Of a stretch of DNA of 64,000 nt, positions 6,237 to 14,915 are shown piece by piece. A program made the position numbers and the translations under genes. Every line of letters begins with the position of its first letter. Position 1 is the stretch's first letter. Source of the stretch: Pseudogemmobacter humi (lineage in GTDB: Bacteria > Pseudomonadota > Alphaproteobacteria > Rhodobacterales > Rhodobacteraceae). The stretch covers positions 1 to 64,000 of the forward strand of contig NZ_UXAW01000081.1 of the NCBI RefSeq assembly GCF_900609055.1, read 5' to 3'. Under the pieces are notes generated by a model. That model saw only the letters and a list, made by a program, of their open reading frames with translations, was not told where the DNA came from and searched no databases.

Positions 6237-8381
6237 ATGAGACTGCCCGAAAGCCTGCTGCACCGCCTGATCCTTGCCGGGATGATGATCCCCGACCTGT
6301 CGCTTACCCCGCTGATGGCCGAGACGACGGCAAAGGACACTTTCTTCCTCGGCACCATCTATCTGGGCCAGGAACAGGACGGCCAGGGCGGCACCACCGC
6401 CAAAGTCACCGGCGAAGAGGCCAGGAAGGCGGGCCGCTCCACGCTGAACGATACGCTTGCGACCCTGCCCGGGGTGTCGACGATCAACACCAGCGGCGGC
6501 AGCCGGAACGAGCCGATGGTCTTCGTGCGCGGCTTCGGCCGCTGGCATGTGCCGCTGTCGATCGACGGCATCCGCATCTTCCTGGCCTATGACAACCGTC
6601 TGGACTACGGCCGCTTCCTGACGCCGGACCTGGCGGAGATCCAGGTGCAGAAAAGCTATGTCTCGGTGCTGAACGGCCCCGGCGGCATGGGCGGCGCGAT
6701 CAACCTCGTGACAAAGAAGCCCACCGAGGTTTTCGAGGGCGAGGCACGGATCGGCATCGAGGGCGGCCAGGGCGATGTCAGCGGCAGGAACGGCTATCTC
6801 TCCTTCGGCACGAAGCAAGAGAAATGGTATGCCCAGGCGAGCTGGATGAAGCGCAAGAGCGACGGATTCTGGCTGTCCGGGGATTTCGTTCCGGTGCCGA
6901 ACGAGGATGGCGGGCTGCGCGACAATGCGGATAGCTCGGATGACCGCGTGAACCTGAAATTCGGCCTCACGCCCAATGCGACCGACGAATATGTGCTGAG
7001 CTACACCAGACAGACCGGCTCGAAGAATGCGCCCTACAGCACCCGGCAGCCGATGCGCGGCGTGACCTGCGGCGCCCCGGTTTGCGTGGGCAGCACACAG
7101 CGCGACTGGACCTGGCCGGAATGGGACATCTCCAGCCTTGCGCTTTATACCCATACCGATCTGGGCGGCAGCTATGTGAAGACGAAGGTCTATTACAACA
7201 CCTTCGACAACACGCTTTCGGCCTGGGACAATCCGGCCCACACGACCCAGCTGACCGATGCGCCGCGGATTTTCGATTCCGTCTATGACGACCATTCCGT
7301 CGGGGCGAGCGCCGAATACGGCCTGACGATGGCGGCGCATGAATTGAAATTTGCGGTGCATTTCCGGCGCGATGTCCATCTGGGAACCGATTATCCGGTG
7401 CCGGGTCTGGCCCTGAATCCGAAGCCCACCGAGCGGAACGAGTCGGAAACCCTCTCCTTCGCGGTCGAGGACAGCTGGCAGGTCTCCGACCAGCTTCGCG
7501 TCATCGGCGGTTTCAGCTTCAACAAATCAAAGGTGATCGAGGCTCTGCGGACCCTCACCCCCTCGGGCGTATCGCCCAGCACGCCTCCCGCATATTCGCA
7601 GGTGTCCTATCCCCAGGTATCCAGCGAGGCGCTGGACTGGCAGCTTGCCGCCATCTGGGCGCCCGATGCGGGCGGAGAGGTTCACGCCAGCGTTTCGTCC
7701 CGGACCAGCTTTCCGACCATGTTCCACCGCTACAGCACCCGTTTCGGCCTGATGGAGCCGAACCCGGATCTGAAGGCCGAGCGCGCGGCGAATGTCGAGA
7801 TCGGCTACAGCGGCGATATCGGCCCGGTCAGGGTGGAGGGCGCGCTCTTCTACAGCCGCGTGACCGATCTGATCCAGTCGGTGGTCTATGACGCCTCCAC
7901 CAGCCCCGCGACCTTGCAGCAGCAGAACGTCGGCAAGGGCGTCTACAAGGGCGTGGAGCTTGCGGCGAGCTGGGCGATGAATGATCGCCTCGGCCTGTCG
8001 GCGAACTACACCTATATCGACGCCGGTATCGAGGATCCCGCGATCACCGGATTGCGGATCACCGATATTCCGCGACACAAGGTCTATCTGGCGCTCGACT
8101 GGCAGGCGACCGATAGTCTGACCGTCACACCCTCGGTCGAGATCTACGGTTCCCGCTGGTCGGACCCGGCCGCCGGACAGCCGGGCGGGGCCAGCCCTGC
8201 CTATGCCTATACCAGGATGCCCGGCTTCGCCCTGGCCAACTTCAGCGCAAGCTGGCAGATGAGCGAGAATGCCACCATGGATTTCGGCATCCGCAACATC
8301 TTCGACCGCGATATCCAGGTGGTCGAGGGCTTCCCCGAGCCGGGCCGGACCTTCTTCCTGACCTCAGGCATCCGGTTCTGA
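6237..8381 (+). CDS. TonB-dependent outer-membrane receptor, putative Mo/W uptake
   Basis: A 714-residue TonB-dependent receptor. A signal peptide of about 28 residues is followed by a TonB-box-like FLGTIYLG, a plug domain (LNDTLATLPGVSTIN, MVFVRGFGRWHVPLSIDGI, GGMGGAINLVTKKP) and a 22-strand barrel ending in an aromatic residue (GIRF). The ATG at 6237 is preceded by a strong AGGAGGAGG ribosome site, so upstream in-frame codons are unlikely. It is divergent from a Mop-containing ABC transporter operon and separated from it by two molybdate-box-like repeats. It therefore probably imports an oxyanion or a chelate of molybdenum or tungsten; family members otherwise take iron chelates or B12. Intrinsic terminator at 8479-8528. 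Confidence 0.88.
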   Translation: MRLPESLLHRLILAGMMIPDLSLTPLMAETTAKDTFFLGTIYLGQEQDGQGGTTAKVTGEEARKAGRSTLNDTLATLPGVSTINTSGGSRNEPMVFVRGFGRWHVPLSIDGIRIFLAYDNRLDYGRFLTPDLAEIQVQKSYVSVLNGPGGMGGAINLVTKKPTEVFEGEARIGIEGGQGDVSGRNGYLSFGTKQEKWYAQASWMKRKSDGFWLSGDFVPVPNEDGGLRDNADSSDDRVNLKFGLTPNATDEYVLSYTRQTGSKNAPYSTRQPMRGVTCGAPVCVGSTQRDWTWPEWDISSLALYTHTDLGGSYVKTKVYYNTFDNTLSAWDNPAHTTQLTDAPRIFDSVYDDHSVGASAEYGLTMAAHELKFAVHFRRDVHLGTDYPVPGLALNPKPTERNESETLSFAVEDSWQVSDQLRVIGGFSFNKSKVIEALRTLTPSGVSPSTPPAYSQVSYPQVSSEALDWQLAAIWAPDAGGEVHASVSSRTSFPTMFHRYSTRFGLMEPNPDLKAERAANVEIGYSGDIGPVRVEGALFYSRVTDLIQSVVYDASTSPATLQQQNVGKGVYKGVELAASWAMNDRLGLSANYTYIDAGIEDPAITGLRITDIPRHKVYLALDWQATDSLTVTPSVEIYGSRWSDPAAGQPGGASPAYAYTRMPGFALANFSASWQMSENATMDFGIRNIFDRDIQVVEGFPEPGRTFFLTSGIRF

Positions 8382-8421
8382 GGCGGGCAATCCCCGTCTG
8401 CCACTCCGGCACGTCGGAAAG

Positions 8422-8468
8422 CGGCACGGCGCGCGGTGATCATTGCGGATACATCGCGCGCCGTGCCG
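8422..8468. repeat. long perfect inverted repeat after receptor gene
   Basis: Two 14-nt arms (8422-8435 and 8455-8468, CGGCACGGCGCGCG and its complement) are separated by 19 nt. There is no T-run behind it, so it is not a standard terminator; the real terminator follows at 8479. It could protect the 3' end of the receptor mRNA or belong to a small RNA. Confidence 0.6.
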
Positions 8469-8478
8469 AACCGTCCCT

Positions 8479-8528
8479 GGTCTCCCCCGGTTGTCCCCTG
8501 ATCACGGGAATCCCCGGGGGACCGTTTT
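8479..8528 (+). terminator. intrinsic terminator of TonB receptor gene
   Basis: A stem formed by GGT..CCCCCGG (8479-8490) and CCGGGGGACC (8514-8523), with a two-base bulge, is followed by GTTTTAG. It lies about 100 nt past the receptor stop. Confidence 0.55.
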
Positions 8529-8986
8529 AGGATCTGGAAGGGGTTTGCAGCCCCCTCGCTTCGGCGGGCGGTTCCCGGCTTATGGCGGCGCGCGGGGGAT
8601 CGCATGAAGCCCGCCCCTCTGTTCCGAACGACGCACCTTCCCGGTGACTGCAAGGCCCTGAAGCGCCGCGGCTGGTGGCGCGTGTGGCCTGCGCCCGGGA
8701 GGCCGCGGTTTGCCCCCCCGGGCGGCAAGCCGGGCCGCTTTTGCCGGCGTGAGGCGGGGGCATGGTCAGAAACCTCGACGTGCGGGACAGGGGATCCGGT
8801 GCCGCATCGCAGGGAGGAGGGCTTCCCTCCGGCGCGAAAACCGGCGGCCGGGCCGGGCAAGCCGGGTGTTTTCTCTGCTCCGGCGCGAAAGACCGGCTGC
8901 CGCCCGCCGATCGGTGGGGGCCGCCCTTGACCCCCGCGGTCCGATTTCGCCTTATCGCGGACGAGCCGATTGCAGAAAGATCCTCC
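8529..8986. other. intergenic region without recognised gene
   Basis: A GC-rich stretch between the receptor terminator and the bactofilin start. Reading frames on both strands run open here only because of base composition; none has a family signature. The bactofilin promoter should lie in the last part, but I see no clear -35/-10 pair. Confidence 0.4.
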
Positions 8987-9358
8987 ATGTTCTCGAAAAC
9001 TGATCCGACCTCCGAGCCCGCCGCCGCCCGCCCGGGCGGCAGCAACGCCAGCCGCTCGGTTCTCGGCCCCGATCTGAAAATCACCGGCGAGATCACCTCG
9101 ACCGGCGCGCTGGAAGTGCTGGGCGAAATCGACGGTAATGTGGTGGCGGATGCGCTGATCGTCGGCCAGCAGGGCCGGATCTCGGGGGCGGTCAGCGCCC
9201 AGACCGTCGAAGTGACCGGCCGGCTGGACGGCAAGGTCGAGAGCCGGAGCTTCACCATGCGCGCCTCGGCCCAGGTCGCGGCGGATGTGGTCTATGAAAA
9301 ACTGGTGATCGAAAGCGGCGCGACGATCGAGGGCCGGTTCTCGAAAACCCGCAGCTGA
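8987..9358 (+). CDS. bactofilin (polymer-forming cytoskeletal protein)
   Basis: A 123-residue bactofilin (DUF583). A short disordered N-terminus rich in Ser, Ala and Pro is followed by a right-handed beta-helix made of short repeats: GPDLKITGEITSTGALEVLGEIDGNV, DALIVGQQGRISGAV, TVEVTGRLDGKVESRSF and LVIESGATIEGRF. Bactofilins form membrane-attached filaments that organise cell shape and wall synthesis. The ATG at 8987 is chosen because the upstream in-frame part has no family match. It is a single gene; often such genes sit next to an M23 peptidase, but none is seen here. Confidence 0.9.
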   Translation: MFSKTDPTSEPAAARPGGSNASRSVLGPDLKITGEITSTGALEVLGEIDGNVVADALIVGQQGRISGAVSAQTVEVTGRLDGKVESRSFTMRASAQVAADVVYEKLVIESGATIEGRFSKTRS

Positions 9359-9731
9359 GAGCGGCGGGCCGGATCCGGCGCGGTCCGGAACGGCTGCGCG
9401 ATCATGCGCCATCCGGGCGGCGGATTGCGGGCCGCCCGAAGCGATGGGCGTTTTCCTGGCCGGAAACTCTGCTGGCGCAACCGGCCCCGCGCGCCCGAGA
9501 GGCGACGGGATTTACCGTTTCGCTGCTTGCCGGAGGATGTTCGCCGGGAAGAATGTCTGCCCGGACCAGGATGCTGAGCGGCGCAGAAGGCGCCGTCTGC
9601 ACAAAGCCTCTGCGCGGATCGGGGAAACGGAAGGCATGCCGGTGGTCCCGCCGGGCGGGCGTTCTGGCTTTGCGGCGTGGGGTGCTGCGGTGCGGCCGGA
9701 TCCGGGATCTCATGCCGCCTGATCCGCAACC
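9359..9731. other. convergent intergenic region, nothing recognised
   Basis: This stretch lies between the convergent bactofilin and DUF1489 genes. Short open frames occur on both strands but have no start sites or motifs I recognise, and no clear terminator hairpin with a T-run is visible. Confidence 0.4.
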
Positions 9732-10160
9732 TCAGCGCAGGCCGATCTCGGCCAGCGCGCGGGCGAGGGCGGGCGGCAGGGTTTCCTCGGCGCCGCGGGC
9801 CTGGGGCAGGTCGCGCGGGGCTTCGTCGGGGGAAAGGTAGCGCCAGCCCTGGAAGGGGCGGCGCGGTGCGGCATCGGTGCGGATGATCTCGCGGTCCATC
9901 ACGATGGCGCAGCGCGTGATACCGTCGGCGCCGGTGACTTCCTCCAGCCCCAGCAGGCGCTGGCGGCACAGGATCACGCCCTTGATCACCCAGTAGAGCG
10001 AGCCGCCCGCCAGCAGTTCGGCCTCGCGTTTGGGCCACATCCGCGTGACATGGACGCTTGTTCCCGCCGGCCAGCGCGCGGCGTTCTGCTCTTGCCATTC
10101 GGCAAGATCGGCGACGCTTTCGGCGCCGACGCAGAGCTTGAGCAGATGAACGAATCCCAT
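9732..10160 (-). CDS. DUF1489 family protein
   Basis: A 142-residue conserved alphaproteobacterial protein of the DUF1489 family. It begins MGFVHLLKLCVGAESVADL and carries the family blocks HVTRMWPKREAELL, GSLYWVIKGVILCRQ and RPFQGWRYL. Function unknown. The frame runs far upstream, but the ATG at 10160 gives the usual family N-terminus. It is divergent from nrdJ with 144 nt between starts, so the two promoters must share this space. No metal or catalytic signature is evident. Confidence 0.85.
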   Translation of the reverse strand: MGFVHLLKLCVGAESVADLAEWQEQNAARWPAGTSVHVTRMWPKREAELLAGGSLYWVIKGVILCRQRLLGLEEVTGADGITRCAIVMDREIIRTDAAPRRPFQGWRYLSPDEAPRDLPQARGAEETLPPALARALAEIGLR

Positions 10161-10304
10161 GGCCGGATCATAGGCGCCGGGCAGGCGGGCGCAAGCGCCG
10201 GCGCGATTGACCCATGGCCGCGCGAGGCCTATCCTGTGGGTCTGGCCGGGCGGACCGCTACCTCTGCCCCTTTCCGCCCCGTCCGGCCCCGGGGGTCCAG
10301 GACC

Positions 10305-12548
10305 ATGCCGCGCTTTTCCGCCCCGTTTGCCGCTGCTGTGGCCGAACAGATCTGGGACATGAAATACCGGCTGAAAGAGGCCGACGGCACCCCTGTGGAT
10401 CTGACGGTCGAAGACAGCTGGCGCCGGGTGGCGCGCGCGCTGGCGGCGAACGAGCCCGATCCGGCGGCGCGCGAGGCCGAATTCCTGGCCGCGCTGGAAG
10501 GTTTCCGCTTCCTGCCCGCGGGGCGCATCCTCTCGGGCGCGGGCACCGGGCGGGCGGTCACTTTGTTCAACTGCTTCGTGATGGGCACGATCCCGGATTC
10601 GATGGAGGGGATCTTCCAGGCGCTGAAAGAGGCGGCGCTGACCCTGCAACAGGGCGGCGGCATCGGCTACGATTTCTCGACCATCCGGCCCAAAGGCGCG
10701 CTGGTGCGCAGCGTGGCGGCGGATGCCTCGGGGCCGCTGTCCTTCATGGATGTCTGGGACGCGATGTGCCGCACCATCATGTCGGCCGGCTCGCGGCGCG
10801 GCGCGATGATGGCGGTGATGCGCTGCGATCACCCCGATATCGAGGCCTTCATCGCCGCCAAGGAAGACCCGGCGCGGCTCAGGATGTTCAATCTCTCGGT
10901 GCTGGTGACGGATGCCTTCATGGAGGCGGTGAAGGCCGACGCACCCTGGGAGCTGCGCTTCGGCGGCGAGGTCTGGCGCAGCCTGCCCGCCCGCGCGCTG
11001 TGGGACCGGATCATGCGCTCGACCTATCACTTCGCCGAGCCGGGGGTGATCTTCATCGACCGTATCAATGCGATGAACAACCTGCATTATGCCGAGACCA
11101 TCGCCGCCACCAACCCCTGCGGCGAGCAGCCGCTGCCGCCCTATGGCGCGTGTCTCCTGGGTTCGGTGAACCTTGCGGCGCTGGTGCGCGCGCCTTTCGC
11201 TGCGGGCGCGCATATCGACGGCGGGGAACTCGACGCGCTGGTGCGCACGGCGGTGCGGATGATGGACAATGTGGTCGATGTCTCGCGCTTTCCGCTGCCG
11301 GAGCAGGAGGCCGAGGCGCAGGCCAAGCGCCGCATCGGTCTTGGCGTCACGGGCCTCGCCGATGCGCTCTTGATGACCGGGCTGCGCTACGGCTCGGAAG
11401 AGGCCGCGGCGCAGACCGGGGAATGGCTGCATGCGATCTCGCGTGCGGCGTATCTCGCCTCGGTGGGTCTGGCGCAGGAGCGCGGCGCCTTCCCGCTGTT
11501 CCAGGCCGAGGGTTTCCTGAACTCGGGCAATATGCGCGGGATGGATGAGGATATCCGCGCCCTGGTGCGCGAACATGGCATCCGCAACGCGCTGGTGACT
11601 TCAATCGCGCCCACGGGGACGATCTCGCTTTACGCGGGCAATGTGTCCTCGGGGATCGAGCCGGTCTTTGCCTGGAGCTACACCCGCAAGGTGCTGCAAA
11701 AGGACGGCACGCGCAGCGAGGAGGAGGTGACCGATCACGCTTTGGCGCTGTGGCGCGCGGAAAACGGCGATGCGCCGCTGCCCGGTCATTTCGTCACCGC
11801 CCAGGATCTGACGCCGATGGAGCATCTGCGGATGCAGGCCGCGGCGCAGAGATGGGTCGACAGTTCGATCTCGAAGACGATCAACTGCCCGGCCGATATC
11901 TCCTTCGACGATTTCCGCGATGTCTATCTTGCGGCCTGGGATATGGGCTGCAAGGGCTGCACCACCTACCGGCCGAATGCGGTGACCGGCTCGGTGCTGA
12001 CCGCCACGACGGAAGGCGGCGAGGCTCCGGCGCTGTTCAGCGACCCGCTCGCCCGCCCGGCGACGCTCTCGGGCGAGACCTACAAGATCCGCTGGCCCGG
12101 CTCGGAACATGCGCTCTACATCACCATCAACGACATTCTGATCGAGGATCGCCGCCGCCCGTTCGAGGTGTTCATCAACTCGAAGAACATGGAGCATTTT
12201 GCCTGGACGGTGGCGCTGACCCGGATGATCTCGGCGGTGTTCCGGCGGGGCGGCGACATCTCCTTCGTCGTCGAAGAGTTGAAAGCGGTGTTCGATCCGC
12301 GCGGCGGGGCCTGGATCGAAGGCCGCTACATCCCCTCGATCCTTGCCGCGATCGGGGGCGTGATCGAGCGCCATCTGATCGCCATCGGCTTCATCGCGGG
12401 CGAGGGGCTGGGGCTGAAGAGCGACCCTGGCGCGGGCCTTGCGGCGGGGGTGCCGCAAAGCTCCTGCCCGGCCTGCGGCGCCTTCGATCTGCGGATGATC
12501 GAGGGCTGCCTGACCTGCGCCGCCTGCGGCTTTTCCAAATGCGGCTGA
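10305..12548 (+). CDS. nrdJ: adenosylcobalamin-dependent (class II) ribonucleotide reductase
   Basis: A 747-residue class II reductase, which makes deoxyribonucleotides from ribonucleotides in the cytosol with B12 as radical source, independent of oxygen. The redox Cys lies in TLFNCFVMG (Cys90) and the thiyl-radical cysteine in NPCGEQPL (Cys272), within ATNPCGEQPLPPYGACLLGS. The C-terminus carries a CPAC...CLTCAACGFSKCG cysteine cluster that relays reducing equivalents. The start at 10305 matches the family (MPRFSAPF...); upstream codons overlap the divergent DUF1489 gene. No B12 riboswitch was recognised in the 144-nt upstream gap. Confidence 0.95.
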   Translation: MPRFSAPFAAAVAEQIWDMKYRLKEADGTPVDLTVEDSWRRVARALAANEPDPAAREAEFLAALEGFRFLPAGRILSGAGTGRAVTLFNCFVMGTIPDSMEGIFQALKEAALTLQQGGGIGYDFSTIRPKGALVRSVAADASGPLSFMDVWDAMCRTIMSAGSRRGAMMAVMRCDHPDIEAFIAAKEDPARLRMFNLSVLVTDAFMEAVKADAPWELRFGGEVWRSLPARALWDRIMRSTYHFAEPGVIFIDRINAMNNLHYAETIAATNPCGEQPLPPYGACLLGSVNLAALVRAPFAAGAHIDGGELDALVRTAVRMMDNVVDVSRFPLPEQEAEAQAKRRIGLGVTGLADALLMTGLRYGSEEAAAQTGEWLHAISRAAYLASVGLAQERGAFPLFQAEGFLNSGNMRGMDEDIRALVREHGIRNALVTSIAPTGTISLYAGNVSSGIEPVFAWSYTRKVLQKDGTRSEEEVTDHALALWRAENGDAPLPGHFVTAQDLTPMEHLRMQAAAQRWVDSSISKTINCPADISFDDFRDVYLAAWDMGCKGCTTYRPNAVTGSVLTATTEGGEAPALFSDPLARPATLSGETYKIRWPGSEHALYITINDILIEDRRRPFEVFINSKNMEHFAWTVALTRMISAVFRRGGDISFVVEELKAVFDPRGGAWIEGRYIPSILAAIGGVIERHLIAIGFIAGEGLGLKSDPGAGLAAGVPQSSCPACGAFDLRMIEGCLTCAACGFSKCG

Positions 12549-12549
12549 C

Positions 12550-12783
12550 CTAAACCCCGGCGCGGATCAGATGCCGGGTGACGGGCCCGTCCTCTTCGGC
12601 GCCCAGATAGGCATGGCCGCTTTGCGCGCAGAAATGCGGCAGGTCGATCAGCGCCATCCGGTCGGTCGTGCGCACCGCCAGCACCTCGCCCGGGCGCATC
12701 GCCATCAGCCGCTTGCGCGCGCGCAGGACGGGCAGGGGGCACAGAAGCCCCTCGCAGTCGAGGTCGTGGTGGTCTGTGGTCAT
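12550..12783 (-). CDS. TusA/SirA-family sulfur carrier
   Basis: A 77-residue TusA-like protein. The hallmark CPxP motif is in DCEGLLCPLPVLRARKRL (Cys15 is the persulfide site), followed by the usual beta-strand GEVLAVRTTDRMALIDLPHFC. Such proteins pass sulfur for tRNA thiolation or cofactor synthesis in the cytosol. It is convergent with nrdJ, with one base between stops, and divergent from ccdA. Which pathway it serves cannot be told from sequence; it is compact and complete. Confidence 0.9.
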   Translation of the reverse strand: MTTDHHDLDCEGLLCPLPVLRARKRLMAMRPGEVLAVRTTDRMALIDLPHFCAQSGHAYLGAEEDGPVTRHLIRAGV

Positions 12784-12884
12784 GCCCGCCTCTTAGCCGC
12801 CTGCGGCAGAATGTGACAGGCTTTTCCCGGCAAAGTGAGCGCGCAGAGGATGACGAAACGCCGCGCGGCGGCTATGAGAGGGAC

Positions 12885-13643
12885 ATGTTCGGGATCGATC
12901 TTTTCGACGCAGGCCTCGGGCCGGCCGCGCTGGTGGCGCTGGCGGCGGGGATTTTGTCCTTCCTCTCGCCCTGCGTGCTGCCGGTGGTGCCGCCCTATCT
13001 GGCCTATATGGGCGGGATCTCGGTCGGTGAGATGAAGGGCGGCGCGGCGGCGCGGCGGCGCATCATCCTGCCGGCGCTGTTCTTCGTGCTGGGGCTGTCG
13101 GTCATCTTCCTGCTTCTGGGCTTTACCGCCTCGGCTTTCGGCGCGTTCTTCCTGCAAAACCAGGTCATGTTCGCCCGCGTGGCGGGGATCATCATCATCG
13201 TCTTCGGCCTGCATTTCACCGGGGTGATCCGCATCCCGATTCTCGACCGCGAGATGCGGCTCGATGCGGGCGACCAGGGCGGCTCGGCGCTCGGGGCCTT
13301 CGTCCTTGGCCTTGCCTTCGCCGCCGGGTGGACGCCCTGCATCGGCCCGCAACTTGGCACCATTCTCAGCCTCGCCGCGCAAGAGGCCTCGGTGGCGCGC
13401 GGCACTTTCCTTCTGGGCGTCTACGCCATCGGCCTCGGCCTGCCGTTCCTGTTGTCGGCCCTGTTCATCACCCGCGCCATGGGGCTGATGAACCGCCTCA
13501 AGCGCCATATGAAATGGATCGAGCGCGCGATGGGGGCGCTTTTGCTGATCGTCGGCGTGATGATGCTGACCGGGGCGTTCACCGATTTCAGCTTCTGGCT
13601 TCTGAACATCTTCGAGACGCTCGGTATCCCCGTGCCCGGCTGA
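12885..13643 (+). CDS. ccdA: cytochrome c biogenesis protein CcdA
   Basis: A 252-residue membrane protein with about six transmembrane helices. The two redox cysteines are in LSPCVLPVVPP (first helix) and AGWTPCIGPQLG (fourth), the exact CcdA/DsbD-beta pattern. It carries reducing equivalents from cytosolic thioredoxin across the inner membrane to periplasmic apocytochrome-c reductants. Start at 12885 follows GAGAGGG; an upstream in-frame ATG adds a non-conserved stretch. It stands alone, apart from the main ccm genes. Confidence 0.93.
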   Translation: MFGIDLFDAGLGPAALVALAAGILSFLSPCVLPVVPPYLAYMGGISVGEMKGGAAARRRIILPALFFVLGLSVIFLLLGFTASAFGAFFLQNQVMFARVAGIIIIVFGLHFTGVIRIPILDREMRLDAGDQGGSALGAFVLGLAFAAGWTPCIGPQLGTILSLAAQEASVARGTFLLGVYAIGLGLPFLLSALFITRAMGLMNRLKRHMKWIERAMGALLLIVGVMMLTGAFTDFSFWLLNIFETLGIPVPG

Positions 13644-13700
13644 TCCCTTATTTTCGCCGGATTTCCGCGCCAGACTGGGCGCGAGGCAGGGGAGTGCAGG

Positions 13701-14915
13701 GTGACAGAGGAACCGCAGATATTCCGGCGCCGGGTGTTCTACATCCCGGGCTATGACCCGTTCCACCCGCGCCGCTACCGCGAGCTTTACCGCAAGGAGG
13801 GCGCGGAACAGGCGCGGCTTTCCGGCTATGATCTGCATCTGAAACCGAAATCCGGCAAGGGCAGCTACGGCTGGCGGGTCGATGCGCAGATCGAGGGCCG
13901 GCAGGTCGCAAGCGAGATCGACGTGCTGGTCTGGTCCGACCTCGTGCGATCGAGCATGTCGAACTCGATCCCGGCGACCTATTGGCAACTGCTGCGCACC
14001 GCCTGGGCCTATATCGGCTCGGGCGCCTTGTTCCGGCTGATGCGGCTGAGGAAAGGGCCGACCATCGCCGCGCTCTATCCGGTGGTGTTCCTGCTGGCGC
14101 AGCTCGCGCTCGCGCTGCTGGCGGGCGGGCTGGCGGCCTGGGCTGTGGGGCGGCTGACGCATTGGGCGGCGGGGATTCCGGTCCTTCTGGCGGTCGCGGT
14201 GCTGGTGCTGCGCTGGTTTCGGGCGAAGGACAACAAGATCTTTGCCTGGTATCTGATGCATGATTATGGATACTCGGCCCAGGGTAACGGCGCTTATCCG
14301 CCCGAGATGGAAGCCAGAATGTTCGATTTTGGCAAGCAGATTCGCCAAGCGCTGGACGGAGGCCATGACGAGGTTCTGGTGGTCGGCCATTCCTCGGGCG
14401 CGCATCTGGGGATCTCGATCCTCGCCGATCTGACGCGCGAGGGGCTGCCGGCAGACCATCCGCCGCTCTCGTTCCTGAGCCTTGGCCATGTGGTGCCGAT
14501 GATCTCCTTCCTGCCCGGTGCGGCGCGGCTGCGCGGCGATCTGGCGCATCTGTGCCAGAGCGATCAGATCGCCTGGATCGACGTGACCGCCCCCGGCGAC
14601 GGCTGCGCTTTTGCTTTGTGTGATCCGGTTTCCGTCTCGGTCGAGCCGCCGCCGGGCAAGCGCTGGCCGCTGGTGCTCTCGGCCGCCTTCACGCAGACGC
14701 TGAGCGCGGAGAAATGGCGCGCGCTGCGGCGGCGGTATTTCCGGCTGCATTTCCAGTATCTCTGCGCCTTCGACAATCTGACCGGCCAGCCCGGCGAATA
14801 CGATTATTTCCGCGTGACCGCGGGCCCCCTGACGCTGGCGCAGCGTTTCGCCGCGCGTGCCCCGTCAAAAAGCCGCATTGAGCAGACGCTGAACCGCTTT
14901 AGAAACGTGGCATGA
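13701..14915 (+). CDS. membrane-anchored alpha/beta-hydrolase-like protein
   Basis: A 404-residue protein. The N-terminus (RRRVFYIPGYDPFHPRRYRELYR) looks like the first strand and oxyanion loop of an alpha/beta hydrolase. Two hydrophobic helices lie at about residues 130-180, and the nucleophile elbow is VVGHSSGAHLG near residue 230. A likely integral or peripheral inner-membrane enzyme. It starts at GTG 13701, and its stop overlaps the P450 start by 4 bp (ATGA), so the two are almost certainly co-translated. Substrate unknown; a lipid or ester that the P450 also acts on would be one reading. The serine elbow is seen; catalytic Asp and His are not assigned. Confidence 0.75.
   Translation: MTEEPQIFRRRVFYIPGYDPFHPRRYRELYRKEGAEQARLSGYDLHLKPKSGKGSYGWRVDAQIEGRQVASEIDVLVWSDLVRSSMSNSIPATYWQLLRTAWAYIGSGALFRLMRLRKGPTIAALYPVVFLLAQLALALLAGGLAAWAVGRLTHWAAGIPVLLAVAVLVLRWFRAKDNKIFAWYLMHDYGYSAQGNGAYPPEMEARMFDFGKQIRQALDGGHDEVLVVGHSSGAHLGISILADLTREGLPADHPPLSFLSLGHVVPMISFLPGAARLRGDLAHLCQSDQIAWIDVTAPGDGCAFALCDPVSVSVEPPPGKRWPLVLSAAFTQTLSAEKWRALRRRYFRLHFQYLCAFDNLTGQPGEYDYFRVTAGPLTLAQRFAARAPSKSRIEQTLNRFRNVA

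Noticed and set aside
10161-10304. B12 riboswitch before nrdJ
   Set aside because: The 144-nt gap has no recognisable B12 box and is too short for a full cobalamin riboswitch.
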